A DNA stretch of 64,000 bases from Verrucomicrobiota bacterium (GCA_021325145.1 JAJPHR010000058.1:46710-110709); one strand, 5' to 3'. Positions 37,533 to 46,621 are shown, numbered from the stretch's first letter. Translations and numbers: made by a program. The notes: generated from the sequence alone by a model not told the origin.

Positions 37533-37832
37533 ATACAATAATGTGCTTGCTATTGAAGGGTCTTTGAAACTATCCCCGAAAACTTTGGAATTCAGAATTT
37601 TTGGGAAACTGAACTGCGCCGAAGAGTGATAACTACTAACCGCTTCACGCGCGCAACCAGTCAGACCTACGACTCACCAATACGCTGAAAAACCCTGTCG
37701 TGCAATAACTATTTTATAAAACCCCGCCGGAGTCAAATGGTTTCTTTTTGGCCAAATCGAGGGCTTTTCGAGGGAAACCCGCCGATTTTGCCTGCTTTTC
37801 TGGTGTTTGGGCTGGCATGGGCGTTTTCGCCT
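37533..37832. other. 300-base gap between rho and cysK
   Basis: Relatively AT-rich (for example TAACTATTTTATAAAACC near 37706). Both neighbours are read leftward, so it holds the cysK 3' region and the rho leader and promoter. A leftward TTGCAC-N17-TATTGG pair can be drawn near 37680-37710, but it is weak. No gene is visible. Confidence 0.35.
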
Positions 37833-38816
37833 CTACCCCCCCACTTCAGCTTTCGCTTCTGCCGCCAGCGGGGTGCTCAGGTACCGTTCCCCCGTGGAAC
37901 AGGCTACCGTAACCAGCATTTTCCCCTTATTGGCTGGCCGTTTGGCCACCTCAATGGCCGCCACCACGTTCGCCCCGGTCGAAATACCCACCAAAAGCCC
38001 CTCTTCCTTCGCCAGCCGCCTGGCCATCGCAAAGGCATCATCATTAGTGACTTGGATACATTCCGTGATTTGGGAATTGCCCTTGCTGTCCTTCAAATGA
38101 AGGTTTTTCGGCACAAAACCAGCCCCGGTGCCCTGGATCTTATGCGGCCCGGGCTTCAAGGGCTGCCCGGCCAGGGTCTGCGAAATAACCGGCGAATCCT
38201 TGGGTTCCACGGCAATAGCCTGAAAGGACGGTTTCCGCGGCCGAATCACCTCGACGCAACCCGTGATCGTCCCCCCCGTTCCCACCGCCGCGACCAAAAT
38301 ATCCACCTTCCCGTCCGTGTCGGCCCAAATCTCCTCCGCCGTCGTTTTCCGGTGAATTTCCGGGTTCGCCGGGTTGTCAAACTGTTGGGGAATCCAGGCG
38401 TTCGGCGTTTCCTTGGCCAATTGTTCGGCCCGGGCAATCGCTCCCTTCATGCCTTCGGTTCCCGGCGTCAGCACCAGTTTTGCCCCCAACATCGCCAGCA
38501 ACGTGCGCCGCTCCAGCGACATGGTTTCGGGCATCGTCAAAATAATTTTGTAACCCTTGGCCGCCGCGACAAACGCCAGCGCAATGCCCGTGTTGCCGCT
38601 CGTCGGCTCGATGATCACGGTGTCCTTCTTCAAAATCCCGCGCTTCTCGGCGTCCTCGATCATGGACATCCCGATTCGATCCTTCACGCTGCCGAGCGGA
38701 TTGAAAAACTCGCACTTCAAAAGAATGGTGGCATCCACACCGGCGGTGACCCGGTTCAATTTGACGAGTGGTGTGCGACCTACGGTTTCAACGATATTGT
38801 TGTATATGCGACCCAT
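37833..38816 (-). CDS. cysK: Cysteine synthase (O-acetylserine sulfhydrylase)
   Basis: A 327-residue PLP enzyme that makes cysteine from O-acetylserine and sulfide. The PLP lysine is Lys45 ([11 protein letters not shown]), the substrate loop is [13 protein letters not shown], the phosphate-binding loop is VGTGGTITG, and the C-terminal [20 protein letters not shown] carries the residue contacting the pyridine nitrogen. Length and motifs match CysK; CysM cannot be excluded by sequence alone but is less likely. ATG 38816. It stands alone; no cysE is seen nearby. Confidence 0.96.
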   Translation of the reverse strand: MGRIYNNIVETVGRTPLVKLNRVTAGVDATILLKCEFFNPLGSVKDRIGMSMIEDAEKRGILKKDTVIIEPTSGNTGIALAFVAAAKGYKIILTMPETMSLERRTLLAMLGAKLVLTPGTEGMKGAIARAEQLAKETPNAWIPQQFDNPANPEIHRKTTAEEIWADTDGKVDILVAAVGTGGTITGCVEVIRPRKPSFQAIAVEPKDSPVISQTLAGQPLKPGPHKIQGTGAGFVPKNLHLKDSKGNSQITECIQVTNDDAFAMARRLAKEEGLLVGISTGANVVAAIEVAKRPANKGKMLVTVACSTGERYLSTPLAAEAKAEVGG

Positions 38817-39134
38817 AAAATTACCTGTTAATTAAAACAACAGACCCGGAAAAAGGGCAGACGTTCGATAATCTTCATGAAACACCCGCCCACCGCAAGC
38901 CCTTTTTCGCCAGCCTCACCAAACTGCGCGTGTCTGGCCGCTGCTCACTTCCGTGGGCCGAATCGATTGCCACAAGCGCCCGAACGGCTCGGGTGGCGAT
39001 AACTCGTCCCCAACGGCCTGGTCCATACCAGCCTGGGGCAATGCCCAGGTTCGCAAACACAAAAGAGACGAAAGCGGCAACGGCGCGGCGCATCGTGCCG
39101 GGGGCCCAAACTTCTGGAACAGCCGTTTCTGATT
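38817..39134. repeat. 318-base gap holding a CAGCCTGGG-family repeat
   Basis: From 39011 the sequence reads AACGGCCTGGTCCATACCAG, then CCTGGGGCAATGCCCAGG (a hairpin), and ends with GGCAACGGCGCGGCGCATCG by 39095. The same order of blocks occurs at 43527-43612. The left part (38935-38999) shows a CGAACGGCTCGGGTGGCGAT stretch without assigned function. No gene is credible. Confidence 0.65.
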
Positions 39135-39521
39135 CTAACTGCGTGGCCTGCGCCGGGCAGTATTAACTGATTTTCGAGCAGATTTATCTCTCGACGCTTT
39201 CGCCTCAGGATTAAATTTTAGTGCCAGTTTCAGCCAACCCTCCAAATCACCATTGGTTGCCAGTCCTATTGGATTGACAAACACAAAACCGCGCATGGGA
39301 CGGCCCGTAAAGTCCATGGCCACGCATCCCTCTTTGCGCAATGCGGCATCGTAGCTTGCCAGACCAATGCGGGCCATTAGGCGGCTCTTTTCGACACCCA
39401 CGCACATCTTCCCCGCCACCATGAAGCAAAGCCCGCCCATCATGCGCTTCTCCTCGAACTGGACTTTCATCTTTCTGAAGCCGCAGCGGATTCGCTCTGC
39501 CAGATTTTCGTCGTAAGCCAT
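39135..39521 (-). CDS. TfoX N-terminal domain protein
   Basis: A 128-residue protein with the TfoX-N fold only (YDENLAERIRCGFRKMKVQFEEKRMMGGLCFMVAGKMCVGVEKSRLMARIG in parts; AMDFTGRPMRGFVFVNP). The C-terminal TfoX domain is absent, and the tail is Lys/Arg-rich (KASRDKSARKSVNTARRRPRS). Single-domain TfoX-N proteins are common and have no settled function; a competence role should not be assumed. It starts 3 bases after the HxlR gene stop, so both share the HxlR promoter. ATG 39521. Confidence 0.9.
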   Translation of the reverse strand: MAYDENLAERIRCGFRKMKVQFEEKRMMGGLCFMVAGKMCVGVEKSRLMARIGLASYDAALRKEGCVAMDFTGRPMRGFVFVNPIGLATNGDLEGWLKLALKFNPEAKASRDKSARKSVNTARRRPRS

Positions 39522-39524
39522 GGA

Positions 39525-39944
39525 TTAATGAAGAATGGTTGATTTGGTGAATCGAGCCGTTATCTCCCGGATAAACCCCTCACGGTCATTCCGGATGCGG
39601 CGCATCAACGCAGGTGGAGCTGCGGTTTTGGGGTCGTATTTCGCCGACCAGCAACTGAGTTCCAGGATTGCAGGGAGCAAATCGAAGCTTTTTTGTGTTG
39701 GCGCATAAATGAATTGCCGCCGATTGGTTTTGTCACGTGACTTGGTAATGAGACCTTCTCCTTCAAGACGCTCCAACCGCTCCGATAAAATATTGGTCGA
39801 AATCCTCTCCTCGGACGCCATGAACTCGCTGTAGCGCCGCTTGCCCTTAAAAAGCAAATCCCGCAGAACAAGCAGGCTCCACCTGTCGCCAAAAATATCG
39901 AGCGCGAAGGCAATTGGGCAATGCGACCGTTTTAAACATTTCAT
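39525..39944 (-). CDS. HxlR-family transcriptional regulator
   Basis: A 139-residue winged-helix regulator. Landmarks are the N-terminal cysteine and CPIAFALDIFGDRWSLLVLRDLLF, the HTH KRRYSEFMASEERISTNILSERLERLEGEGLI, and the wing DKTNRRQFIYAPT. Cys3 and Cys9 near the N-terminus resemble redox- or electrophile-sensing cysteines of this family. ATG 39944 places the first conserved residues correctly. Two CTTGC-N5-GCAAG palindromes lie in the divergent region upstream, one inside its own promoter, suggesting autorepression together with control of the NTF2-like gene. Confidence 0.92.
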   Translation of the reverse strand: MKCLKRSHCPIAFALDIFGDRWSLLVLRDLLFKGKRRYSEFMASEERISTNILSERLERLEGEGLITKSRDKTNRRQFIYAPTQKSFDLLPAILELSCWSAKYDPKTAAPPALMRRIRNDREGFIREITARFTKSTILH

Positions 39945-39959
39945 GTCTGTATTTTCAGG

Positions 39960-40022
39960 ATAAAAAACCGCTTGCAAAAAGCAAGTCAATAACCAATAGA
40001 TGTTGACTTGCAAAACGCAAGT
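39960..40022. promoter_or_regulatory. Divergent promoter with two HxlR-type palindromes
   Basis: Site 1 is CTTGCAAAAAGCAAG (39971-39985) and site 2 is ACTTGCAAAACGCAAGT (40006-40022). They are nearly identical and centred 36 bases apart. Leftward, TTGACT (39989-39984) and TTTTAT (39965-39960) with an 18-base spacer make the hxlR promoter, with site 1 in the spacer. A rightward TTGACT (40003-40008) abuts site 2, but no good -10 follows. Binding by the adjacent HxlR protein is inferred. Confidence 0.7.
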
Positions 40023-40064
40023 GGTGCGTTTGCGAATGAAACCATGACTAAACAGGCATAATCC

Positions 40065-40430
40065 ATGAAAAACTCGCGCGAAATTGTTAATCACTTCTAT
40101 ACTGTATGCAACCACCGGCAAGGCGACGGACTTGATGCTCTTGTGGCCGAAAACATTACGTTTGAAGGTCCGGTGATGCGGCTTTCCGGGGCTGAACAGT
40201 ATATTGCAGCAGTCGGCCCGCTGTTAAAATTTCACAAGGGGATGCGGATGCTCAAACAGTTCGAGGATGGCGAGCACGTTTGCTCCATTTATGAAATGAC
40301 GCTTGCAACACCTGCGGGTGGAACTCTCACGCTGGCTTTTGCCGATTGGATTCGCATCACGGGAGGAAAGGTTGCGGAGCAGAAGCTCTACTACGACCCG
40401 CGTGAATTTGCAAAAGCGTTCGGGATATAA
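40065..40430 (+). CDS. NTF2/SnoaL-like protein
   Basis: A 121-residue protein of the NTF2-like (SnoaL) fold: an N-terminal helix (REIVNHFYTVCNHRQGDGLDALVAENITFEGP), the curved sheet strands (HVCSIYEMTLATPAGGTLTLAFADWIRITGGKVAEQKLYYDPREF in parts), and no extra domain. Such proteins bind small hydrophobic molecules or act as simple isomerases or hydrolases. It is divergent from hxlR with a shared operator region, so it is probably the regulated target. ATG 40065. The substrate is unknown. Confidence 0.88.
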   Translation: MKNSREIVNHFYTVCNHRQGDGLDALVAENITFEGPVMRLSGAEQYIAAVGPLLKFHKGMRMLKQFEDGEHVCSIYEMTLATPAGGTLTLAFADWIRITGGKVAEQKLYYDPREFAKAFGI

Positions 40431-41070
40431 CTCACAAACTGGTTGGAGGCACAGCAACATGGCCGAATTCGTGCCACTTCAATGTGCCTATCGACAACCT
40501 GATTCATTTTTTGATGAATCAAAGGCTGCCTCCAAAACCATCCCTAAAAACTGGCTTGCAGCCGACGAATCCCAAATCGCGTGTGTCAACCTTGAAAACC
40601 TGACCTGTCCCGGGGAACTTCCTGCCCAATCGCAGATACACCTGCAACAGCAGCAGAAGCTGCGACTCCGACAATTTTTCCGGCGCCATGAACCAAAGTT
40701 CGCTGTGGGTTTCGGAGTCGATCACCTTATTAGCTACATCATTGTTACGTCTCGCCATAGCGCGTTGAACATACCCTACCTTCCACCATCGCGAATGGAG
40801 TGTTTACCCCACCGAGGACCAAACACCCAACCACCAAGCTCCAAACACCAGAAAAGCTCCAAATTTAAAGCTCCAAGCGTCGAGAATGGCATTTGAGTTT
40901 TGTTGCTTGGCGCTTTTCTGGAGCTTGGAGCTTGGAGCTTGGTGGTTGGGTGTTTGTGCGGAAGCACCTGGCGGATTTTGCTGGCAAAATCCAACCCGGC
41001 TGCTATCCATGCCCACCGTCCTTCCTAACCCATAAGCGTAATTTCAATCCTACTCTTAACCCCGCTCCCA
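40431..41070. other. 640-base gap with possible gene remnant and a perfect inverted repeat
   Basis: From 40820 to 40956 lies the inverted repeat listed separately. Left of it, a leftward ATG frame (40758-40519, 79 codons, with SESQLLLLLQVYLRLGRKF) has protein-like composition but no recognisable family; it may be a small gene or a remnant. From 40957 to 41070 I see only the comEC leader, without clear promoter boxes. Confidence 0.35.
40820..40956. repeat. Inverted repeat with perfect 23-bp arms, AGCTCCAA family, copy 1
   Basis: The left arm 40820-40842 (CAAACACCCAACCACC then AAGCTCC) and the right arm 40934-40956 are exact reverse complements. Between them, GAAAAGCTCC/GGCGCTTTTCTGGAGCTTGGAGCTTGG repeats the same unit at finer scale. 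A related but degraded copy lies at 46622-46735. The whole could fold into a long cruciform or RNA hairpin upstream of comEC. Confidence 0.85.
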
Positions 41071-43521
41071 ATGAAACGGCCCCTGATCCCCGTCGCGTTG
41101 TTCTACGTGGCGGGCATTTTGGCGGGCCGGTATTGGGCGGCGTCATTCAGCGTCTTGTTCGGGGTGGCATTCCTGCTGCTGATCACTGCCGTCGCCAGCG
41201 CGCGCGCGCGGCCATTTCTTTTGTGGCCGTTGATCCTGCTCGTGGGATGGATCAACTTTTCCCAACGCACGGCCATCCTCGCAAACAATGATCTCCGCAA
41301 CCTCCTGCCTCGCCCGGACCATGTCTTCGTTCGCGGTTTCCTCGCGGACGCGCCACAACATCACGTCCGGCTGGTAAAAAACCAGGAGCTTCAAACCACC
41401 ACGGCCCGACTCGAAGTCTCCGCCATCAACATTAACGGCCGGGGTTGGCAACGCGCCTTTGGCAACATCGTGACGCACACAACGGGATCATTGGCGAAAG
41501 ATTACTTCGGCTTCCAATCGGTGGAAATCGAGGGCGACATCGGCCCGCCCGGGCGTTCCGTGGCTGAAGGTCTGTTCGATTATCCCGAGCACCTCCGGGG
41601 CCAGGGAATTTATTACCTGTTGCGCGTGAAAGACCCGGGGCATTGGCGGAACCTCGCCACATCCAATCGCCCGCCGCTGACTGAACGGTTCGCCAAGTGG
41701 TCCCAAGGCACGCTCCAATTCGGTCTGCCGGCCATCGACGAAGCATTCCTTTTGGAATGCGCGCTCACCCTGGGGCAAAAGTCCACTCTCTCCGAGGAGT
41801 TCTTCGAACCCTTCATTCGCGCGGCGACATACCACATTTTCGCCGTGGACGGATTGCGAATCGCCATTCTCTCCGGGATTCTGATTGCGCTCCTTCGCGT
41901 CCTTTCCGCGCCGCGATGGTTATGCGGAGTGGTCGCTGCTCCGATCATCGTTTTTTACGCGGCGATGACCGGCTGGCCGCCTTCCGCCATGCGGGCGATT
42001 GTCATGGCGCTGGTCGTTTTTCTCGGCTGGTGCCTGCATCGCCCGCTCAACCTGCTCAACTCGCTCGCGCTCGCGGCCATCGTTATCCTGCTCTATGATC
42101 CGCGGCAACTGTTCCAACCCGGGTTTCAACTCTCCGTTGGGGTGGTGCTCTGCATCATCCTGACCGTGCCCTTCTTCGACGAAGTGGGCAAACGGCTGTT
42201 GCGCGCGGACCCGTTGCTCCCCGAAGAACTGCGGCCGTGGTGGCAAAGGACACTCCGGACCAGTGTCCGCTGGTTCATCAATTTGTTCCTGACTTCCATG
42301 GCCGCCTGGCTCGGCTCGATCCCACTGGTTGCGTATTACTTCCACTTAATCACTCCGATGAGCGGACCGGCGAACGTTCTGGCCGTGCCACTCTGCGTGC
42401 TCGTGCTGATCAGCAATATCTCCAGCTTGTTGCTCGGCGCGTGGTTTCCATTCGGCACGGAAATATTCAATCATGCCGGCTGGTTGCTGATGAAGTGCAT
42501 CGAGACGACCAGTCATTGGTCGGCGAGCTGGCCCGGGGCCTACTACTACGTGCCGATGCCCAGCGTGTTTACTATCCTGGTTTATTACATCATACTGATC
42601 AGCACTCTGACCGGTTGGCTGTTCCGGACGAAAGGGCGGGTTTGGAGAATTGCCGCCGTGGCGGTGCCCGCGCTGACATGGTGCATCCTTTGGCTTCACC
42701 AACGTCCGGTAACGCAGCTCAGCGTCCTGCCGCTCGATGGCGGCCATGCCATCTACGTGCGTTCCCCGGGCAGCGGCAATCAGTGGCTGATCGATTGCGG
42801 CAACGAAGCCGACGTGGACGAGGTGACGAAGCCTTTTCTGCGCGCTCACGGCGTCAATCGCATCCCAAATTTCCTCCTGACCCATGGCGAAAGTGCGTAC
42901 ACCGGCGGCGCTGGTTTGGTGACCGAATTGTTCCGTCCGAAAAACATCTATGCGAGTCCGCTGGTGTTTCGTTCACCCACCTACCGGGACTTCCAGCGAA
43001 CCAACCATCTCCGAACAGAGTGGAAACCGCCGCTCGACCTCGGCGATCGGGCGGGGCCGTGGACGGTGCTTCACCCTGCGGCGGAAGAACATCTCCCCAA
43101 AGCCGAAGACAATGCGCTCGTGTTGCGTGGCGAAATCGCCGGCGTCAGCATTCTGCTCCTCTCCGACCTGGGCCGCGCCGGACAACGCGCCTTGCTCGAA
43201 CGGACCAATAATCTTCGGGTCGACATTGCGGTAACCGCGCTCCCCAGCGAGAGCGAGCCGCTCAACGACATGCTGTTGGATGCCATCCAGCCGCACGTTA
43301 TTATCATTGCCGACGCCATACGGCCCGCCACCAGACGCGCCAGCCGAACGCTTAAAGAACGCCTCGCGCGGAGAAACATTCCGATCATTTATGCGAGTGA
43401 TTCCAGCGCTGTGACGATCGAGTTGCGTTCCGGGGATTGGACTTTGCGCGCGATGGATGGCACTTGGCTTTCCAGCCGGCAACCTGCCACGGCATCGTCA
43501 GGGAACGCCCGGGTTCGGTGA
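41071..43521 (+). CDS. comEC: ComEC/Rec2-family DNA-uptake channel protein
   Basis: An 816-residue inner-membrane protein. Residues 1-60 hold the first helices, followed by the OB-like DUF4131 region (about 85-190). The competence domain (about 225-540) has the hallmark HIFAVDGLRIAILSGILIALL and about 10 helices. A metallo-beta-lactamase-like domain forms the C-terminus (from about 550: LSVLPLDGGHAIYVRSP, LIDCGNEADVDEV). Its metal site is altered: the usual LTHPHADHIGG is LTHGESAYTGG, and later ligands are not obvious, so nuclease activity is doubtful. In competent bacteria ComEC passes single-stranded DNA into the cytoplasm. ATG 41071. Confidence 0.92.
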   Translation: MKRPLIPVALFYVAGILAGRYWAASFSVLFGVAFLLLITAVASARARPFLLWPLILLVGWINFSQRTAILANNDLRNLLPRPDHVFVRGFLADAPQHHVRLVKNQELQTTTARLEVSAININGRGWQRAFGNIVTHTTGSLAKDYFGFQSVEIEGDIGPPGRSVAEGLFDYPEHLRGQGIYYLLRVKDPGHWRNLATSNRPPLTERFAKWSQGTLQFGLPAIDEAFLLECALTLGQKSTLSEEFFEPFIRAATYHIFAVDGLRIAILSGILIALLRVLSAPRWLCGVVAAPIIVFYAAMTGWPPSAMRAIVMALVVFLGWCLHRPLNLLNSLALAAIVILLYDPRQLFQPGFQLSVGVVLCIILTVPFFDEVGKRLLRADPLLPEELRPWWQRTLRTSVRWFINLFLTSMAAWLGSIPLVAYYFHLITPMSGPANVLAVPLCVLVLISNISSLLLGAWFPFGTEIFNHAGWLLMKCIETTSHWSASWPGAYYYVPMPSVFTILVYYIILISTLTGWLFRTKGRVWRIAAVAVPALTWCILWLHQRPVTQLSVLPLDGGHAIYVRSPGSGNQWLIDCGNEADVDEVTKPFLRAHGVNRIPNFLLTHGESAYTGGAGLVTELFRPKNIYASPLVFRSPTYRDFQRTNHLRTEWKPPLDLGDRAGPWTVLHPAAEEHLPKAEDNALVLRGEIAGVSILLLSDLGRAGQRALLERTNNLRVDIAVTALPSESEPLNDMLLDAIQPHVIIIADAIRPATRRASRTLKERLARRNIPIIYASDSSAVTIELRSGDWTLRAMDGTWLSSRQPATASSGNARVR

Positions 43522-43827
43522 TGGGCCAACGGCCTAATTCATGCCAGCCTGGGCCAGCGGCCCAGGTAATCGGCACAAAACAAACCGGGAGCGCCAACGG
43601 CGCGATCCATCGACCCGGCATTGCTTGGCTGGCGATTGGATCAATGGCATTTGGAAGGTGCCTTGAGCCGGGCTTACAGCCCTTGTACTGTTCTTGGCAG
43701 GAGACTTCACTGGAGTTGCCCCATTTGAGTAAATCGCTTGTGCCGCGTATTCTTTCGCGCAATATTGATGCCGCAAAGGCGCACTGAATGAAATGATGCG
43801 GGCCACACTGGTTGGTGGCGGAGAAGC
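43522..43827. repeat. 306-base gap holding a CAGCCTGGG-family repeat, copy 2
   Basis: Blocks GGGCCAACGGCCTAATTCAT, CCAGCCTGGGCC, AGCGGCCCAGGT and GCGCCAACGGCGCGATCCAT lie at 43527-43612 in the same order as at 39011-39095. The remaining 200 bases up to ridA hold no gene; GCGGAGAAGC just before ATG 43828 may contain its ribosome-binding site (GGAG). Confidence 0.65.
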
Positions 43828-44241
43828 ATGAGCGATCTTAAGAAACCCGCAAGACAACTCATCAGCTCGGGATCGACTTTCGAGCGGGAGATCGGCTATT
43901 CCCGCGCCGTTGTCGATGGCGATTGGATTTTCGTCTCCGGGACGACGGGGTTTGACTACCAGACGATGACCATCCCGAACAGTTTGGTCGAGCAGACCGA
44001 GCAATGTTTCCGGAACATCCAGTCCGCCCTCGCCCAGGCGGGAGCCAGTCTCCACGATGTCGTTCGGGTCACTTATGTTCTCCCCAAGGCCGACGAGTTC
44101 CCGCAATGCTGGCCCATTCTTAGAAAATACTTCGGGGACGTGCGGCCGGCGGCGATGATGATCTCCGCGGGCCTGGCGGATCCCAGGATGCGCATCGAGA
44201 TCGAGGTGACTGCGCGCCGGCAGCAAGCGGCATCGGCGTAG
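43828..44241 (+). CDS. RidA (YjgF/YER057c/UK114) family protein
   Basis: A 137-residue RidA-fold protein. It keeps the typical GYSRAVVDGDWIFVSGTTGFD start of the fold, QTEQCFRNIQSALAQAGASLHDVVRVTYVL, and the C-terminal RPAAMMISAGLADPRMRIEIEVTA. Authentic RidA uses an Arg (RP/RPA segment before the last strand) to hydrolyse enamine/imine intermediates; the arginine is present in VRPAAMM. It could also be one of the Rid1-7 subfamilies with other activity. ATG 43828. Confidence 0.9.
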   Translation: MSDLKKPARQLISSGSTFEREIGYSRAVVDGDWIFVSGTTGFDYQTMTIPNSLVEQTEQCFRNIQSALAQAGASLHDVVRVTYVLPKADEFPQCWPILRKYFGDVRPAAMMISAGLADPRMRIEIEVTARRQQAASA

Positions 44242-44249
44242 CCAACACG

Positions 44250-44292
44250 CACGGCGCGCACGGAGTAGCGCGCCCTGCCCGCCGCTCGTCCA
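44250..44292. repeat. Fragment of the GGCGGGCAG-family repeat
   Basis: ACGGCGCGCACGGAGTAGCG and CGCCCTGCCCGCCGCTCG match the inner and right part of the copies at 32587, 52817 and 63805. It lies between the RidA and SRPBCC genes. The fragment lacks the left half. Confidence 0.55.
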
Positions 44293-44409
44293 CACGACGC
44301 CGAGCCCGATTGACGCAGACTCGATGGGGATTTGGCCCTCACGAAAGCAGGTCATCACCCGCTGTTGCCGAACGCGCGTCCCCCATACGGTTAAACAAAG
44401 AGAGGCTCC

Positions 44410-44961
44410 ATGCCAGCGACCCGACCGAAACCACTCCCCCGCCCCGCCATCACCGGCGATCGCGGCCTGAAAATCGTCGCGGCTTGCACGGTCAAGAAAA
44501 GCCGGGAGGAATTATTTCGCTTCTGGCGGCGAGTCGAGAACCTGCCCAGGTTCTCGCGTCAAGTGCTGGCGGTGGTCGAAACATCCGACACGACTTCGCA
44601 TTGGGTGGTGAAATCGGACAGCGGAACCATTGTAGAATGGGACCTGGCCATCATCAACGAGCATGAAAACGAACTGATTTCCTGGGAGTCCGAGCCCGGT
44701 TCGGAAATCCAGAATGCCGGCACGGTTCGTTTCACGCCCGCCCCGGACGATCAGGGCACCGAAGTCACGTTGAACTTCGAGTTCGTGCCGCCCGGCGGCG
44801 AATTGGGCCTTGCGCTCGCCCGGCTTTACGGCGAGAAACCCGAGGTTGAGGTTGAGGATAATCTCCTGCGTTTCAAAGCCCTGATGGAAACGGGCGAAAT
44901 TCCCACCACCGAAGGCCAACCCGCCGGCGCAGGCCGAACCGTCAAACGGAGGGCCAAATGA
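44410..44961 (+). CDS. SRPBCC-family (polyketide cyclase/dehydrase-like) protein
   Basis: A 183-residue START/Bet v1-like fold protein. [28 protein letters not shown] is the usual beta1-alpha1 start; [18 protein letters not shown] and [23 protein letters not shown] follow, with a long C-terminal helix ([26 protein letters not shown]). Such proteins hold hydrophobic ligands. The last bases overlap the ATG of the alcohol dehydrogenase (ATGA), so the pair is translationally coupled; the same pairing of an SRPBCC membrane-stress-type protein with a zinc dehydrogenase is found in other bacteria, as I recall. ATG 44410. Confidence 0.85.
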   Translation: MPATRPKPLPRPAITGDRGLKIVAACTVKKSREELFRFWRRVENLPRFSRQVLAVVETSDTTSHWVVKSDSGTIVEWDLAIINEHENELISWESEPGSEIQNAGTVRFTPAPDDQGTEVTLNFEFVPPGGELGLALARLYGEKPEVEVEDNLLRFKALMETGEIPTTEGQPAGAGRTVKRRAK

Positions 44962-46226
44962 GAGCGGTTTGCTGGCACGGCACTCGCGATGTGCGCGTCG
45001 AAGTTGTTCCGGACCCGAAAATCCTCAATCCGCGCGACGCCATTCTGCGGGTTACCTCGACGGCCATCTGCGGTTCGGACGTGCACATTTACAACGGCTA
45101 CATCCCCAGCATGGAGGAAGGCGATATTCTGGGTCACGAGTTCATGGGGGAAGTGGTCGAGGTCGGCAAAGGGGTGAAAAATCTCAGGCCCGGCAATCGC
45201 GTGGTTGTGCCGTTTGCGATCGCGTGCGGCAACTGCCATTATTGCGAGCACCAGTTGTTTTCGCTCTGCGACAATTCGAATCCAAACGCCGCCAGGAACG
45301 CCGGGATCAACGGATTTTCCGGAGCCGGTCTCTTCGGCTATTCGCATCTCTACGGCGGTTATGCGGGCGGCCAGGCCGAGTATGTCCGCGTCCCGTTTGC
45401 TGACGTGGGGTCGATCAAAATTCCCGAAGGCATCCCCGATGAGAAGGTGCTGTTTCTCTCGGACATTTTTCCCACGGGTTACATGGCGGCGGAGAATTGC
45501 AATATTCAGCCCGGCCAGATTGTCGCCATCTGGGGCTGCGGCCCGGTGGGACAATTTGCGATTCGCAGCGCGTTCCTGCTGGGTGCCGAGAAGGTGATTG
45601 CCATCGATAGCGTGCCGGATCGCAGGCGCATCGCCGAAGCGGGCGGCGCGGTCACCATCTCCTCGGACGAGGATGTCCATGAAAGGCTCAAGTATCTGAC
45701 GGGCGGGCGCGGTCCGGACGCCTGCATCGATGCCGTCGGACTGGAGGCGCACGGCTCAGCCTACGATGTGGTGAAACAGGCGGTGCGGCTTGAAACCGAC
45801 CGGCCATTCGTGCTGCGCCAGACGATGCGAATCTGCCGCAAAGGCGGGACCATTTCCATTCCTGGAGTTTACGCGGGATTGGTGGACAAGATCCCTTTCG
45901 GCGCTGCGTTCGCCAAAGGGATAAGCATCAAAATGGGGCAGACCCATGTGCATCGTTACCTGGAACCGTTGTTGAAGCTCATTCTGGACGGGAAGATCGA
46001 TCCTTCGTTCGTCATCACCCATCGCCCGAATCTCGCCGATGCGGCGGATGCCTACAATATGTTTGCCAAACGGATCGATAATTGTCTCAAGGTGGTCCTC
46101 AACCCGCTGAGGCCTCCCAGTCCTCCCGGTGCCGCGCGGGCCAAAAGGCGCGCCGCGCGCGGGACCGAAACGGAGGAGGAAGTGGCGTTCTCGGTTCCCC
46201 GCAGCAAGCGTCTGCGAGAGAAGTAA
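44958..46226 (+). CDS. Zinc-dependent alcohol dehydrogenase (formaldehyde-dehydrogenase-like)
   Basis: A 422-residue medium-chain dehydrogenase. Catalytic zinc ligands are visible in [11 protein letters not shown] (Cys) and GHEFMGEV (His-Glu). The structural-zinc loop has the cysteines [16 protein letters not shown]. The NAD-binding motif is [17 protein letters not shown], with acidic residue in [11 protein letters not shown] pointing to NAD. The subgroup resembles glutathione-independent formaldehyde dehydrogenases and related enzymes. The C-terminal 40 residues ([23 protein letters not shown]) are an extra low-complexity tail. It overlaps the SRPBCC gene by 4 bases and converges with folB with a 10-base gap. 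Confidence 0.9.
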   Translation: MRAVCWHGTRDVRVEVVPDPKILNPRDAILRVTSTAICGSDVHIYNGYIPSMEEGDILGHEFMGEVVEVGKGVKNLRPGNRVVVPFAIACGNCHYCEHQLFSLCDNSNPNAARNAGINGFSGAGLFGYSHLYGGYAGGQAEYVRVPFADVGSIKIPEGIPDEKVLFLSDIFPTGYMAAENCNIQPGQIVAIWGCGPVGQFAIRSAFLLGAEKVIAIDSVPDRRRIAEAGGAVTISSDEDVHERLKYLTGGRGPDACIDAVGLEAHGSAYDVVKQAVRLETDRPFVLRQTMRICRKGGTISIPGVYAGLVDKIPFGAAFAKGISIKMGQTHVHRYLEPLLKLILDGKIDPSFVITHRPNLADAADAYNMFAKRIDNCLKVVLNPLRPPSPPGAARAKRRAARGTETEEEVAFSVPRSKRLREK

Positions 46227-46236
46227 CGAGGATTTT

Positions 46237-46587
46237 TCAGCCCCGCCTCTTCGTCCAAATAACGGAAACGTGCCTGGCTTGCGGGATGGGAAATTTCTTG
46301 ACCTCAACGGTGATCGCTTCCGGCTTGTATTCGTCCAAAATCTCGTCGCCGATGTTCATCGCCAGCTTTTCAATCAACTTCCAGTTCCGCCCCTCGCCGA
46401 ATTTCAGCAGCATCTGGCTCACCGCGAAGTAATCGATGGTTTTGGTGATGCGATCGCTGACCGCCGCCACCGTGAAATCGAAAGTCATGTCCACCGTCAA
46501 CAGCAGGCGTTGCGGTTGGGCGCGCTCCTCATCGGACACGCCCACGCAATAAAAGACTTCAAGGTCAATTATCCTAATCCTCGACAT
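46237..46587 (-). CDS. folB: Dihydroneopterin aldolase
   Basis: A 116-residue FolB: it converts 7,8-dihydroneopterin to 6-hydroxymethyl-7,8-dihydropterin in folate synthesis. Family marks are IRIIDLEVFYCVGVSDEERAQPQRLLL, the Tyr of TIDYFAVSQML, LIEKLAMNIGDEIL with the substrate-binding Glu, and the C-terminal VEVKKFPIPQARHVSVIW with the Lys of the active site. No folK or folP is adjacent. ATG 46587. Confidence 0.92.
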   Translation of the reverse strand: MSRIRIIDLEVFYCVGVSDEERAQPQRLLLTVDMTFDFTVAAVSDRITKTIDYFAVSQMLLKFGEGRNWKLIEKLAMNIGDEILDEYKPEAITVEVKKFPIPQARHVSVIWTKRRG

Positions 46588-46621
46588 ATCGAACCGCTAA
46601 CATGACTCAGGAAGCGGCGGA

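Noticed and set aside
37680..37710. rho promoter TTGCAC-N17-TATTGG
   Set aside because: The match to consensus is weak and other AT-rich pairs are equally possible in this gap.
39135..39521. TfoX competence activator linked to comEC
   Set aside because: Only the TfoX-N domain is present, the gene belongs to the hxlR transcript, and single-domain proteins of this kind have no shown role in competence.
40519..40758. Small leftward gene (79 codons) between the NTF2-like gene and comEC
   Set aside because: Composition is protein-like, but there is no recognisable family, no clear start signal and no neighbour support; recorded only as part of the gap description.
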